DNA of 64,000 nt, taken from contig NZ_CP054142.1 in the NCBI RefSeq assembly GCF_017893965.1, positions 186,001 through 250,000 on the forward strand. The letters are read 5' to 3'. A program made the position numbers and the translations under genes. Positions 52,568 through 60,579 of the stretch are shown here, one piece after another. Positions within the stretch are counted from its first letter, which is position 1; the number at the start of each line of letters is the position of its first letter. Below the pieces are notes generated by a model. It was given only the letters and a program-made list of their open reading frames with translations, had not been told where the DNA came from and made no database searches. This stretch comes from Treponema parvum. Its GTDB lineage: Bacteria; Spirochaetota; Spirochaetia; Treponematales; Treponemataceae.

Positions 52568-53440
52568 TTACGCTTTTTCCTGAATATTGCTGCCGGCAAT
52601 GCCTTGAGGCCTTATGAGCAAAAAGACAAGCATTACGGCAAAGGATGCGATGGTCGCCCAACCGGAACCGATCGTGCTGAGAAACACGGCTTCCATTATT
52701 CCTAAAAGCATTGCACCTATTACGGCTCCCGTAAGACTTCCAAGTCCGCCGATGACGGAGGCGATAAAACCTTTTACGACAAGGGAGCCAAGAGTTGAAG
52801 TAAGCGTATATTTAATTCCGAGAAAGCAGCCTGCCAGCCCGCCGAATATACCGGAAATAACAAAGACAATTTGAATGATGAGGGTTGCATTTATACCCAT
52901 AAGTTCCGAAGTGTTGCGGTCAAAAGATACGGCGCGAATAGCTCTTCCTATGCGGGTCTTTTGAATTACAAGGGCAAGCGCTACGAGTGCGCCCGCGCTT
53001 ATTACCAGCATTAAAATGTTTTCCTTGGAAACTACGGCGTTTAATATGTTTATGGAAGCTTCTTTGAAAAAATTCGGGTACACATAAAAATTTGTTCCAG
53101 TTTTAAGAGTTACAATGCCTTCATATAAGGTGCCGAGTGTGATTGATGACACAAAAAAATACGTTGACGGCGAGTGATTTTTTAAAAGAGTTCTAAAACC
53201 TATGAATTCGCCTATGACGCTGATAACGGCGCCGGCCAAGGCGGAACATATAAGAGAAGGAACAAGGCCTACTCCCTTGGATGCTACAAGAAAGTAGGCG
53301 ATAAAAGCCGAAGCAGTCATAGTAGCGCCGTAAGAGAAATTTGAAAACTTAAGTATGTTGAATACCAGCGCAAATCCTATGGCAATTAAAGCGTACACTG
53401 TTCCGGTTGAAATACCGTTGGTCATGACCTGAAACGACAT
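52568..53440 (-). CDS. livH: Branched-chain-amino-acid-type ABC transporter permease LivH
   Basis: The 290-residue permease begins FQVMTNGISTGTVYALIAIGFALVFNILKFSNFSYGATM, the usual LivH start, and has the EAA-like block DRNTSELMGINATLIIQIVFVISGIFGGLAGCFLG and GFIASVIGGLGSLTGAVIGAMLLGIMEA. GAGGA precedes the ATG. It is separated from livK by a hairpin-rich spacer. Confidence 0.92.
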   Translation of the reverse strand: MSFQVMTNGISTGTVYALIAIGFALVFNILKFSNFSYGATMTASAFIAYFLVASKGVGLVPSLICSALAGAVISVIGEFIGFRTLLKNHSPSTYFFVSSITLGTLYEGIVTLKTGTNFYVYPNFFKEASINILNAVVSKENILMLVISAGALVALALVIQKTRIGRAIRAVSFDRNTSELMGINATLIIQIVFVISGIFGGLAGCFLGIKYTLTSTLGSLVVKGFIASVIGGLGSLTGAVIGAMLLGIMEAVFLSTIGSGWATIASFAVMLVFLLIRPQGIAGSNIQEKA

Positions 53441-53466
53441 AATATTTTCCTCAAAAAACTATTTAT

Positions 53467-53565
53467 GGCGGAAGTCCAACCGATTGCCGCGCCGGTCAAT
53501 GCCGGTTAGACTTCGCCTTTCTTTTTCCAACCGGGGATCGGTGTAACGTTATTTCCCGGCCGGTT
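53467..53565 (-). promoter_or_regulatory. Two stem-loops in the livK-livH spacer
   Basis: GGCG-g-AAGTC-c-AACCG (53467-53482) pairs with CGGTT-a-GACTT-CGCC (53503-53517); AACCGG (53529-53534) pairs with CCGGTT (53560-53565). Neither has a clear U run on the minus strand, so mRNA stabilisation or partial termination after livK are both possible. Confidence 0.5.
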
Positions 53566-53602
53566 TTACTATCCTTGTCTGCAAAATTGCAAAACGCGGA
53601 TT

Positions 53603-54754
53603 TTATTTTGACGCAGGATATTTTTGAAGCATTACGGGTTTTATTCCGTCGTATTTATACATGAACATGGGAGTTCCGAGTACGGGCATGTGTGTTGCAG
53701 GATCCATCTTTATTGTGCCGGTAAGCCCCTCGTACTGAGCCGTAGAAAGCGCCTTAGCGACATCGGCTCCCTTTGTTCCCACCTGTGCCATCACTTTTGC
53801 AGCCATACGCATGGAATCGTATCCGAGGAAGTACTTATTCGGGGCTCCGACGTCGGAACATCTATCCGCAATGGCTTTTGCGGTTGCAGCTTCGTATACG
53901 TCAATATTGTTTATATAGTAAACGTTGGAACAATCCGAGCCTACTTGTTTATTGAATGCGGGAGCGCCGTCCAACCCTGAAATGATAGCTCCCTTATAAC
54001 CGAGTTCGTCGCAAGCCTTTTTTATAAGAACGAGCGGAGCCGTGTAATTGGGACAATAGATGGCGTCGACGCCCGCTTTAATGATAGGTTGGATGAGTGT
54101 TTTTATATCGGTTTCGGAAGAGTTATACCCGATGATGTTTTTATTTTCAAGCGTAGCGCCTTTCGACTTTGCGGTGTCCACAAACGGGTTAAGCAAAGAC
54201 ACGGAATACGAGTTGTCCTGAGTATAAAAAACGCCGAATTTTTTTAAGCCGTTTTGAATGGCAAATTCAGCCATGATTTGCCCTTGGACGACGGTTGAAG
54301 GCTGCGCACAGAAAAGATACTCGTAGATTTTACCATTGTTATCCGTATAACATTTAGGATCAACGGCAAAGGTGATCATAGGAACGCCGTAAGAAGCCGT
54401 GGTTGCTTTAATTCCGGATACAATATTTGCGATGGGCGGACCGAAAAGAAAGTCTACCTGATCGACGGTTACCGCTCTGATATAGGCTGCGATAGCCGTG
54501 TCCACGTTTGCCGCCGTATCGTATTCGATATACTTTACCTTTTTACCGGCAATACCGCCTGAAGCGTTAATGTCCGCAATGGCATCCTCAACTCCTTTTT
54601 GAACGGATTTACCGAGCGTCGCAGTTGCGCCTGTCGTGTCTTGAAGAATACCGATTGTGACGGTTCCTGAGGACGCGCCTTGTTCTTTAGCGCCGGCGGC
54701 AAAGGTTGCCGTCGCAGCCGTAAGGGCAAATAAGATTGCAAGGATTTTTTTCAT
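53603..54754 (-). CDS. livK: Liv-type ABC transporter substrate-binding protein
   Basis: ATG 54754 follows AGGAG by six bases; the longer open frame upstream lacks support. The 383-residue protein has a signal peptide (MKKILAILFALTAATATFAAG) and the type I periplasmic-binding fold: TVTIGILQDTTGATATLGKSVQKGVEDAIADINASGGIAGKKVKYIEYDTA at the start and DQVDFLFGPPIANIVSGI after it. It is the first gene of the operon. Ligand unknown; Liv-like receptors bind amino acids, aromatic acids or amides. Confidence 0.92.
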   Translation of the reverse strand: MKKILAILFALTAATATFAAGAKEQGASSGTVTIGILQDTTGATATLGKSVQKGVEDAIADINASGGIAGKKVKYIEYDTAANVDTAIAAYIRAVTVDQVDFLFGPPIANIVSGIKATTASYGVPMITFAVDPKCYTDNNGKIYEYLFCAQPSTVVQGQIMAEFAIQNGLKKFGVFYTQDNSYSVSLLNPFVDTAKSKGATLENKNIIGYNSSETDIKTLIQPIIKAGVDAIYCPNYTAPLVLIKKACDELGYKGAIISGLDGAPAFNKQVGSDCSNVYYINNIDVYEAATAKAIADRCSDVGAPNKYFLGYDSMRMAAKVMAQVGTKGADVAKALSTAQYEGLTGTIKMDPATHMPVLGTPMFMYKYDGIKPVMLQKYPASK

Positions 54755-54800
54755 TTTTCTTCTCCTAAAAAAAATTCGGCCAATGATAGCCGGAATAGAT

Positions 54801-54820
54801 CTTTGCAAACGTTTGCAAAG
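54801..54820. promoter_or_regulatory. Perfect 20-bp palindrome, LacI-type operator
   Basis: CTTTGCAAACGTTTGCAAAG is its own reverse complement with a central CG, as in operators of LacI/GalR proteins. It begins ten bases beyond the livK -10 box, covering the expected start of transcription, where a bound repressor would block the operon. The hybrid regulator at 44560 has a GntR rather than LacI DNA-binding domain, so the cognate factor may be outside the window. Confidence 0.7.
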
Positions 54821-54830
54821 CATAGTTCAT

Positions 54831-54858
54831 TTTATACCCTCATTTTGTAAATTGTCAA
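54831..54858 (-). promoter_or_regulatory. Sigma70-type promoter of the liv-cupin-OYE-SDR-flavoprotein operon
   Basis: On the minus strand, TTGACA (54858-54853), a 16-base spacer and TATAAA (54836-54831). The palindrome at 54801-54820 follows directly. Nine minus-strand genes run from here to 45689 with short gaps, so all may depend on this promoter. Confidence 0.65.
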
Positions 54859-55048
54859 TTCTTAAAATGAAAATTTCCGATAAAATCCGTAAAAAATCAC
54901 CGGAAAACAGCTATGTAACCGTATTTTTGGAAAAAACAGCTTTATACGAGGTTTTATGTTTGTTTTATGATCGAAAGAACAAAAAAAATAAAAAAATAGT
55001 TGTTTTATTTGAATTTGTGTTATAAGGTTCTATTATGGTCTAAATAAT

Positions 55049-55294
55049 CAAGGAGTGTTTAAAAGACGCTGCTGAATAAGCGCAATTATAAACCGACGTA
55101 CCTCCTGTACATTGGTTTATGGTAAATTTTGGCAAAGCCAAAATATCGCTTGTGTGTATTTTGCCGCCGTCCGCGGCGGTACTTAGACTTTGAGTTTTCT
55201 TTTGAAAACTCGGATTTTATAGCTGTGCGTAAAGTGCGCGCAAAAGCGGCATATTCGGAAATCAAAATTTCCTCGCATGCCGCTTTACAAGGAG
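55049..55294 (+). repeat. Multi-hairpin intergenic repeat, copy 2, carrying the ribosome site of tctC
   Basis: Begins with AAGGAGTGTTTAAAAG, as in the right-end copy. Hairpins in order: ATAAACC/GGTTTAT enclosing GTAC/GTAC (55088-55120); ATTTTGG-caaag-CCAAAAT (55126-55144); CCGCCG/CGGCGG (55164-55179); GAGTTTTC-tttt-GAAAACTC (55192-55211); a weak GTGCG-type hairpin; and AAAGCGGCAT/ATGCCGCTTT enclosing GGAAAT/ATTTCC with internal loops ATTC and TCGC (55243-55286). It ends in CAAGGAG, the ribosome site of the ATG at 55301. Confidence 0.8.
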
Positions 55295-55300
55295 AACGAT

Positions 55301-56269
55301 ATGAAAAAAAATCTATGTTTGGCGTTTTGTGTTTTGCTTTGTTCGGCTTTAGTGTTTGCGTCGGGAGTAAGTGAAAATAAGGGACGTGCTGAAGCCGATT
55401 ATCCTGTAAATGCGATTCAGTTTATTGTCCCGTTTCCGCTTGGCGGATCTACGGGAACGATAGCTCAGTCCTTTGTGCGTTTTCTTGACAAGGAATACTC
55501 CGTCGATGTTGTGTTGAACAGCGTGACAGGATCCGGAGGTTCCGTCGGCGCAAGGCAGGTTTTGAATTCCAAAGCGGACGGTTACAATTTTCTTATTGCG
55601 GTTCCGGGTTTTGCGGTTCAAAGAGTTTTGCAGAATTTGGATTTTACATTTAGAGATTTTGAAGTTGTTGCGGCCTTTGCCTCATCGGAACAAGTTTTAG
55701 TAGTAAAAAAAGATTCCCCGTATAATTCGTTTTCGGAACTTATTGCCGATGCGAAAGCCAACCCCGGCAAAGTAAAATTCGGAGCGCCTATGGGGACATC
55801 TTTGTTTATGGGTGTTCTTGCGATGCAGCAGGAATTGGGCGTGAAATTCAGCATAATCGATATAGGCGGCGTTTCCGTAAAAGCCCCCGAACTTATGAGC
55901 GGCCGAGTTGACGCTTATTTCGATTCAACTGCAAAGACCATCCCGTATATCAATTCAAACGAATTTAAAGCGATAGGCGTTTGGGGGCCTGAAAGAAGCG
56001 CATTCCTTCCCGATGTTCAAATTTTAAAGGAATCCGGATTTAATACTCTTTTGGAAGAGGTTATAGGCGTATGGGCGCCGAAAGGAACTCCGCAGGCCGT
56101 AATTGATTCCATGAATTCCGCAGTCAAAAAGATTTGTGAAGATGCGGCATTTAAAGAGGAAATGAAAAAGATCTACACTAAGGTATCATATAAAAATACG
56201 GCGGATTATAAATCTTTCCTTGAAAATTACGAAGCCGATGTCAGAAAAAATGCGGCGTTTATAAAATAA
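55301..56269 (+). CDS. TTT transporter substrate-binding protein, system 3
   Basis: ATG 55301 follows AAGGAG, itself the end of the repeat. The 322-residue protein has a signal peptide (MKKNLCLAFCVLLCSALVFASG) and TctC blocks AIQFIVPFPLGGSTGTIAQSFVRFL, VVLNSVTGSGGSVGARQVLNSKADGYNF and VWAPKGTPQAVIDSMNSAVKKIC. A Cys at residue 15 could hint at a lipoprotein, but the context LLCSALVF is not a clear lipobox. It differs from the receptors of systems 1 and 2. Confidence 0.92.
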   Translation: MKKNLCLAFCVLLCSALVFASGVSENKGRAEADYPVNAIQFIVPFPLGGSTGTIAQSFVRFLDKEYSVDVVLNSVTGSGGSVGARQVLNSKADGYNFLIAVPGFAVQRVLQNLDFTFRDFEVVAAFASSEQVLVVKKDSPYNSFSELIADAKANPGKVKFGAPMGTSLFMGVLAMQQELGVKFSIIDIGGVSVKAPELMSGRVDAYFDSTAKTIPYINSNEFKAIGVWGPERSAFLPDVQILKESGFNTLLEEVIGVWAPKGTPQAVIDSMNSAVKKICEDAAFKEEMKKIYTKVSYKNTADYKSFLENYEADVRKNAAFIK

Positions 56270-56293
56270 TATTTACTGAAAAACTGTTTTTTA

Positions 56294-56382
56294 TGCCGTA
56301 ATTGATGTGCAGTCAAAATCGGAAAAATTAAGCAAGGACAGATTTCGACTGCACCGTTCGGTAAATTTGCGCACATACGGCA
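56294..56382 (+). promoter_or_regulatory. Nested stem-loop between tctC and tctB, system 3
   Basis: TGCCGTA (56294-56300) can pair with TACGGCA (56376-56382), enclosing GTGCAGTC (56307-56314) paired with GACTGCAC (56347-56354) and extended by AAATC/GATTT. The 190-base spacer has no other gene. It matches the hairpins in the other two tctC-tctB junctions in place but not in sequence. Confidence 0.5.
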
Positions 56383-56458
56383 GCTGTCAACGCATCATAT
56401 ATTGGCGCGGCGGTTGCCGTCGCAACTAAAACGGGTGTGCACAAGAGGTAGCAAAACG

Positions 56459-56926
56459 ATGGAATATATTTTTCTCGGCATAATTGCCGTTTTTTCAATC
56501 TTGTTTTTAAAAGAATCGATGTCATACGGAGTTGCATCCTTTGATACTTCAGGCGGTCCGGGGCTTTTCCCGAAGTATATTATTATTTTGCTTTTGATTG
56601 CCGTCTTGTGTTATGCGGTTTGGAAAATTTTAAAAAAGGATAAGACAAAATTCGAATTTGCAAGTTTGTTTTTAAAAGAAAGAGGCGTAATTCTGTTGAG
56701 TTTGGTATTGTATCTGGCGCTCTTGCAGATACTGGGATTTACGGTCTCAACAATACTGTTTTTGTGTTTTACCACTAATTTTTTGTATTATAAAACCAAT
56801 GCGGCCATTGGAACAAAAAAGGGTATAATTTTCAGGGTTCTTTTTTCCGTAGCGGCCGCCTTTTTCGTTCGTTTTATATTTGTCGGTCTGATGCATGTTA
56901 TCCTGCCGAAAGGCCTCTTGTTTTAG
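56459..56926 (+). CDS. TTT transporter small membrane subunit (TctB), system 3
   Basis: ATG 56459 follows AGAGG. The 155-residue protein has four hydrophobic segments at 2-18, 40-58, 78-108 and 125-145, as in TctB. The open frame upstream crosses the stem-loop spacer and is not used. It lies 15 bases before tctA. Confidence 0.82.
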   Translation: MEYIFLGIIAVFSILFLKESMSYGVASFDTSGGPGLFPKYIIILLLIAVLCYAVWKILKKDKTKFEFASLFLKERGVILLSLVLYLALLQILGFTVSTILFLCFTTNFLYYKTNAAIGTKKGIIFRVLFSVAAAFFVRFIFVGLMHVILPKGLLF

Positions 56927-56941
56927 AATAAGGAGACGGTT

Positions 56942-58447
56942 GTGAATTTTATTATCAATATAGTATGTATGTCCTTTGCGGTTTTCTATGGGATAATATT
57001 CGGAGCGATTCCGGGGCTTACTTCAAGCGTCGCCGTGGCGCTGCTTATTCCCCTCACATTCGGCATGGATCCTACGCTGGCGATCAATGTGCTTATTGCC
57101 GTTTATGTAGGCGGCGTTTCAGGCGGGCTGATATCCGCAATACTTTTAAGAATACCGGGAACGCCTTCTTCCATTATGACTACCTTTGACGGTTATCCCA
57201 TGGCGCAGTCGGGCAGAGCGGGAATCGCGCTGGGTCTGGCGATAATCTCGTCGTTTATAGGCGGAATATTCAGTTCCGTCATGTTGCTGTTTTTGTCGCC
57301 GCTGCTTGCAAAGATAACCATCGCTTTCAGCCCCTTCGATTATTTCGGGATCACCGTATTTTCATTGAGCCTTGTAAGTATGCTGATAGACGGAAATCCT
57401 ATAAAAGGTCTTATCGCTACCTTGTTGGGCATTTTGTTTTCATTTTTCGGCACCAGCCCCATAGACGGCAGAGCCAGATTCACTTTCGGAAATCATGATC
57501 TGGACAACGGTTTTAATGTCATTACCGTGATAATCGGCGTCTTCGCAATTTCTGAGATGCTCTCACAAGTAGGAAATATTTCTCAAAAAAACCGTAAAGC
57601 AATAGAATTTTCTAAAAAGGGCGGCTTTTTTCCTAAGCTTAAAGAAATGAAATATCTTGCAAGGACTTTTTTAAGGTCAAGTGCGATCGGAACGATAATC
57701 GGCATACTTCCGGGTTTGAGCGGCCCTGAAGCGGCTCTAATTTCATATTCGCAGGCAAAAAGAACTTCCAAAGAACCTGAAAAATTCGGCAAGGGCAGTA
57801 TGGAAGGGCTTGCTGCGTCCGAGTCGTCGAACAATGCCGTTTCAGGCGGAGCTCTTATTCCCATGCTTGCTCTCGGCATACCGGGAAATGCCGTCACTGC
57901 GATCATCATGGGCGGGCTTACCTTACACGGTGTCGAAGTCGGACCTCTTTTGTTCGGCGCCAATCCGGAGCTTATCAGAAATATCATTATAGGAATATTT
58001 GTTGCGAATGTTCTTATGCTGGTTATAGAGTCTTTTGCCATAAAGGGATTTGTTAAGATACTGGCAATTCCAAAGTATTTTCTTTATCCGCTTATAATCG
58101 TATTTTGCGTTGTCGGCGTAAGCAGTGTGAATAACCGTTCGTTTGACTGCTGGGGGATGCTTTTTTTCGGTATTCTGGGTTATGTTTTGGAAAAAAACAA
58201 ATATCCTTTAGGACCTCTGATTCTGGGCTTTATATTGGGTTCGATAATTGAATTGAATTTCCGCAGATCTGTCATGGCCTTCGGATCTTTAAGTTCGATT
58301 TTGGTAAACAATGTTTTTAGAGCGGGGACGGTGTTTTTAATTCTTGCAGTAATTATCCCAATCCTTAATGCAAGATATAACAAAAGAGCAAAAGAGAGGA
58401 ACGATGTCCTGAATGCCGCCAAAGCGGATATCGATCAAGGCGAATAA
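56942..58447 (+). CDS. TTT transporter large membrane subunit (TctA), system 3
   Basis: Starts with GTG after AAGGAG. The 501-residue permease has the signatures FGAIPGLTSSVAVALLIPLTFGMDP, YVGGVSGGLISAILLRIPGTPSSIMTTFDGYPMA, IIGILPGLSGPEAALISYSQAKR and GGALIPMLALGIPGNAVTAIIMGGLTLH. The C-terminal tail is charged. It is followed 22 bases later by a sulfatase gene, repeating the arrangement of system 2. Confidence 0.95.
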   Translation: MNFIINIVCMSFAVFYGIIFGAIPGLTSSVAVALLIPLTFGMDPTLAINVLIAVYVGGVSGGLISAILLRIPGTPSSIMTTFDGYPMAQSGRAGIALGLAIISSFIGGIFSSVMLLFLSPLLAKITIAFSPFDYFGITVFSLSLVSMLIDGNPIKGLIATLLGILFSFFGTSPIDGRARFTFGNHDLDNGFNVITVIIGVFAISEMLSQVGNISQKNRKAIEFSKKGGFFPKLKEMKYLARTFLRSSAIGTIIGILPGLSGPEAALISYSQAKRTSKEPEKFGKGSMEGLAASESSNNAVSGGALIPMLALGIPGNAVTAIIMGGLTLHGVEVGPLLFGANPELIRNIIIGIFVANVLMLVIESFAIKGFVKILAIPKYFLYPLIIVFCVVGVSSVNNRSFDCWGMLFFGILGYVLEKNKYPLGPLILGFILGSIIELNFRRSVMAFGSLSSILVNNVFRAGTVFLILAVIIPILNARYNKRAKERNDVLNAAKADIDQGE

Positions 58448-58469
58448 GGTATAGAAAAAGGAGAAAAGT

Positions 58470-59936
58470 GTGAAAGCGATATTGGTCTTGATGGACAGTC
58501 TGAACAGAAATTATTTGACATGCTATAACGATAAAAGTCAAGTTTTAAGTCCCAATATAAGTGCTTTTTCAAAGGAGGCCTGTGTTTTTGACCGGCACTT
58601 TATCAGCTCGGCGCCTTGTATGCCGGCAAGACACGATCTTTTGACGGGGAGACCCGACTTTTTGGAAAGGTGCTGGGGACCGGTAGAAGCATATGATATA
58701 ACGATACCGGATCTTTTAAAGAAAAACGGGATATTTTGCCATATTGTAACCGACCACTGTCATTATATGGATCGCGGCGGTGAAAACTATCTTCAAGAAT
58801 ACAGCACATGGGATTATATAAGAGGGCAGGAGTACGACCCGTGGATATCTACCGTTTCGGCGCCTACCGTCGGTGAACATTACGGGAAGGTTTTTACACA
58901 ATACGAAAGGAACCGTACCGCCTTTGTAAAAGAGACGGACTATCCGACTCCGCGGACTTTTATGGCTGCTTGCGACTGGCTTGAAAAAAATAAAGATGAA
59001 GACGATTATTTTTTGCAGGTAGAAGTATTTGATCCTCATGAACCGTTTGAAACTCCTCAAAAATATCTTGACGCTTATGACGACACGTATTCCGGCCCTC
59101 GCTTTAATTGCTCTTCATATGATGAGGTGACCGAACCGCCCGAAGCAATAGAGCATCTTAAAAAGCGTTATTCCGCCTGCATTACGATGGCGGATCACTG
59201 GTTCGGCAAATTGATAACAAAACTGAAGGATTTGGGTCTTTATGACGAAACCCTCATAATATTAACGACGGATCACGGACACCTGCTGGGCGAACACGGC
59301 TTTACCGGCAAGAATTTTATGCACGGTTATAACCAGCTTTCCAACATACCTTTTATGATGAAAAAGCCTAAGGGCGAAGGCGCAAAGAGCCGCATAAGCA
59401 ACCTTTCGCAGACGATAGATATTCCGGCGACGCTGCTTGATTATTTTAACGTACCGGCTCCCAAGACCATGCTTGGCACGTCTCTGCTCGGTCTTGAAAA
59501 GGCAAAAACAAGAAAGGAAATAATATACGGTTGGTTCGGCGGAGCCGTGAATGTTTTTGACGGGAAACATACATATTTTAAGGCGTCCGTGCGAGAAGAC
59601 AACAGACCCTTATATAATTATTGCTCGATGCCGATGACGCTGCTGAAATTTATGGGACAGACGAAACGAGACGAAATAGAAATGGGGCGTTTCCTTGAAT
59701 ACACGGATTTTCCCGTTTATAAAATACCGGCCTATTTTCCCATAGGACATTTTAAATCGACAAAGTTTATCAGGGAGTCGCTTTTGTTCGACTATGAAAA
59801 CGATTGGGAACAAAATTTCCCTTTAAAAGACGATAAACTTGAAGCTGAAATGCAAAAAAAACTTGTAAGGTTGATGAAATGGGCATGCGCTCCGGCCGAT
59901 CAATATATCCGTTTGGGGTTACCCATAAAGGAATAA
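58470..59936 (+). CDS. Sulfatase, Cys type, second copy, no signal peptide
   Basis: Starts with GTG after AAGGAG. The 488-residue enzyme has the formylglycine motif C-x-P-x-R in SSAPCMPARHDLLTGR near residue 50, and metal-site blocks LMDSLNRNYLTCY at the start and LTTDHGHLLGEHG near residue 270. There is no signal peptide, so a cytoplasmic role after import by TTT system 3 is expected. It is only distantly similar to the first sulfatase. It could also act on another ester type known in this superfamily, but the intact Cys motif favours sulfate. Confidence 0.92.
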   Translation: MKAILVLMDSLNRNYLTCYNDKSQVLSPNISAFSKEACVFDRHFISSAPCMPARHDLLTGRPDFLERCWGPVEAYDITIPDLLKKNGIFCHIVTDHCHYMDRGGENYLQEYSTWDYIRGQEYDPWISTVSAPTVGEHYGKVFTQYERNRTAFVKETDYPTPRTFMAACDWLEKNKDEDDYFLQVEVFDPHEPFETPQKYLDAYDDTYSGPRFNCSSYDEVTEPPEAIEHLKKRYSACITMADHWFGKLITKLKDLGLYDETLIILTTDHGHLLGEHGFTGKNFMHGYNQLSNIPFMMKKPKGEGAKSRISNLSQTIDIPATLLDYFNVPAPKTMLGTSLLGLEKAKTRKEIIYGWFGGAVNVFDGKHTYFKASVREDNRPLYNYCSMPMTLLKFMGQTKRDEIEMGRFLEYTDFPVYKIPAYFPIGHFKSTKFIRESLLFDYENDWEQNFPLKDDKLEAEMQKKLVRLMKWACAPADQYIRLGLPIKE

Positions 59937-60022
59937 CCCCTCGCATAAAGACCGTACTGCAAGATTTAAGCCTTATTGACCGAACTTAGGCGGCGCACGG
60001 CGTGCCGCTTAAATTCTGCTAT

Positions 60023-60436
60023 TTACTTTTTTTCGTTCAATTTTATCAGTTCGTCTCTTATAGACTCGAGCAATACGATATTCGGAGCCGGAGATGCGGG
60101 CTTTGCTTCTTCTTTTGCTTTAAATTTGCTGAATATCTTAGTGAAGACAAACACACAGGCGGCTATGATTAAAAAGTCAATAATGCTTTGAATGAATTTG
60201 CCGTAACCGATAACGGCGTCGCCGTATTTAAATACCAGGTCTTGAAAATTTATTCCTCCGATAATTATACCGATGATGGGCATAATGACGTCGTTTACTA
60301 AAGATGTAGTGATTTTTCCGAAGGCGGTACCTATCACGACGCCTAAAGATAAATCGATGATGTTTCCTTTGCTGATGAATTTTTTAAAATCCGTAAGGGT
60401 GTTTTTAACATTTGTACCTATTTTTTTTGCTTCCAT
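60023..60436 (-). CDS. mscL: Large-conductance mechanosensitive channel MscL
   Basis: ATG 60436 follows GGGAG by seven bases. The 137-residue protein opens under membrane tension to release solutes on osmotic downshift. TM1 (FISKGNIIDLSLGVVIGTAFGKITTSLVNDVIMPIIG) and TM2 (FIQSIIDFLIIAACVFVFTKIF) are standard, and the C-terminal helix (IVLLESIRDELIKLN) is present. It converges with the sulfatase gene. Confidence 0.95.
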   Translation of the reverse strand: MEAKKIGTNVKNTLTDFKKFISKGNIIDLSLGVVIGTAFGKITTSLVNDVIMPIIGIIIGGINFQDLVFKYGDAVIGYGKFIQSIIDFLIIAACVFVFTKIFSKFKAKEEAKPASPAPNIVLLESIRDELIKLNEKK

Positions 60437-60579
60437 TTTTTTTCTCCCGCAGGCCGGCATGCAAACATGAAGTTTAATTTACGACGTAAATTTTTAAAGA
60501 TAAAATCACCGCATTTAGATGATTTTTCTTTTTCGCTATTCTATTGTTATTTTGATATTTTGCAAGGCTTTTTTCGGGG

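Larger units (their letters stand above)
54755..55300. other. Divergent region between livK and the third tctC
   Basis: About 546 bases. It holds the livK promoter and operator, an AT-rich stretch with long A runs (54970-55000), a possible plus-strand promoter TTGAAT (55009-55014), 16 bases, TATTAT (55031-55036), and then the multi-hairpin repeat up to the tctC start. No gene is seen. Confidence 0.6.

Noticed and set aside
59937-60022. GGCGGCGCACGGCGTGCCGC palindrome as a bidirectional terminator
   Set aside because: It lies suitably between convergent genes but has no U run on either strand, so only a weak suggestion is possible.
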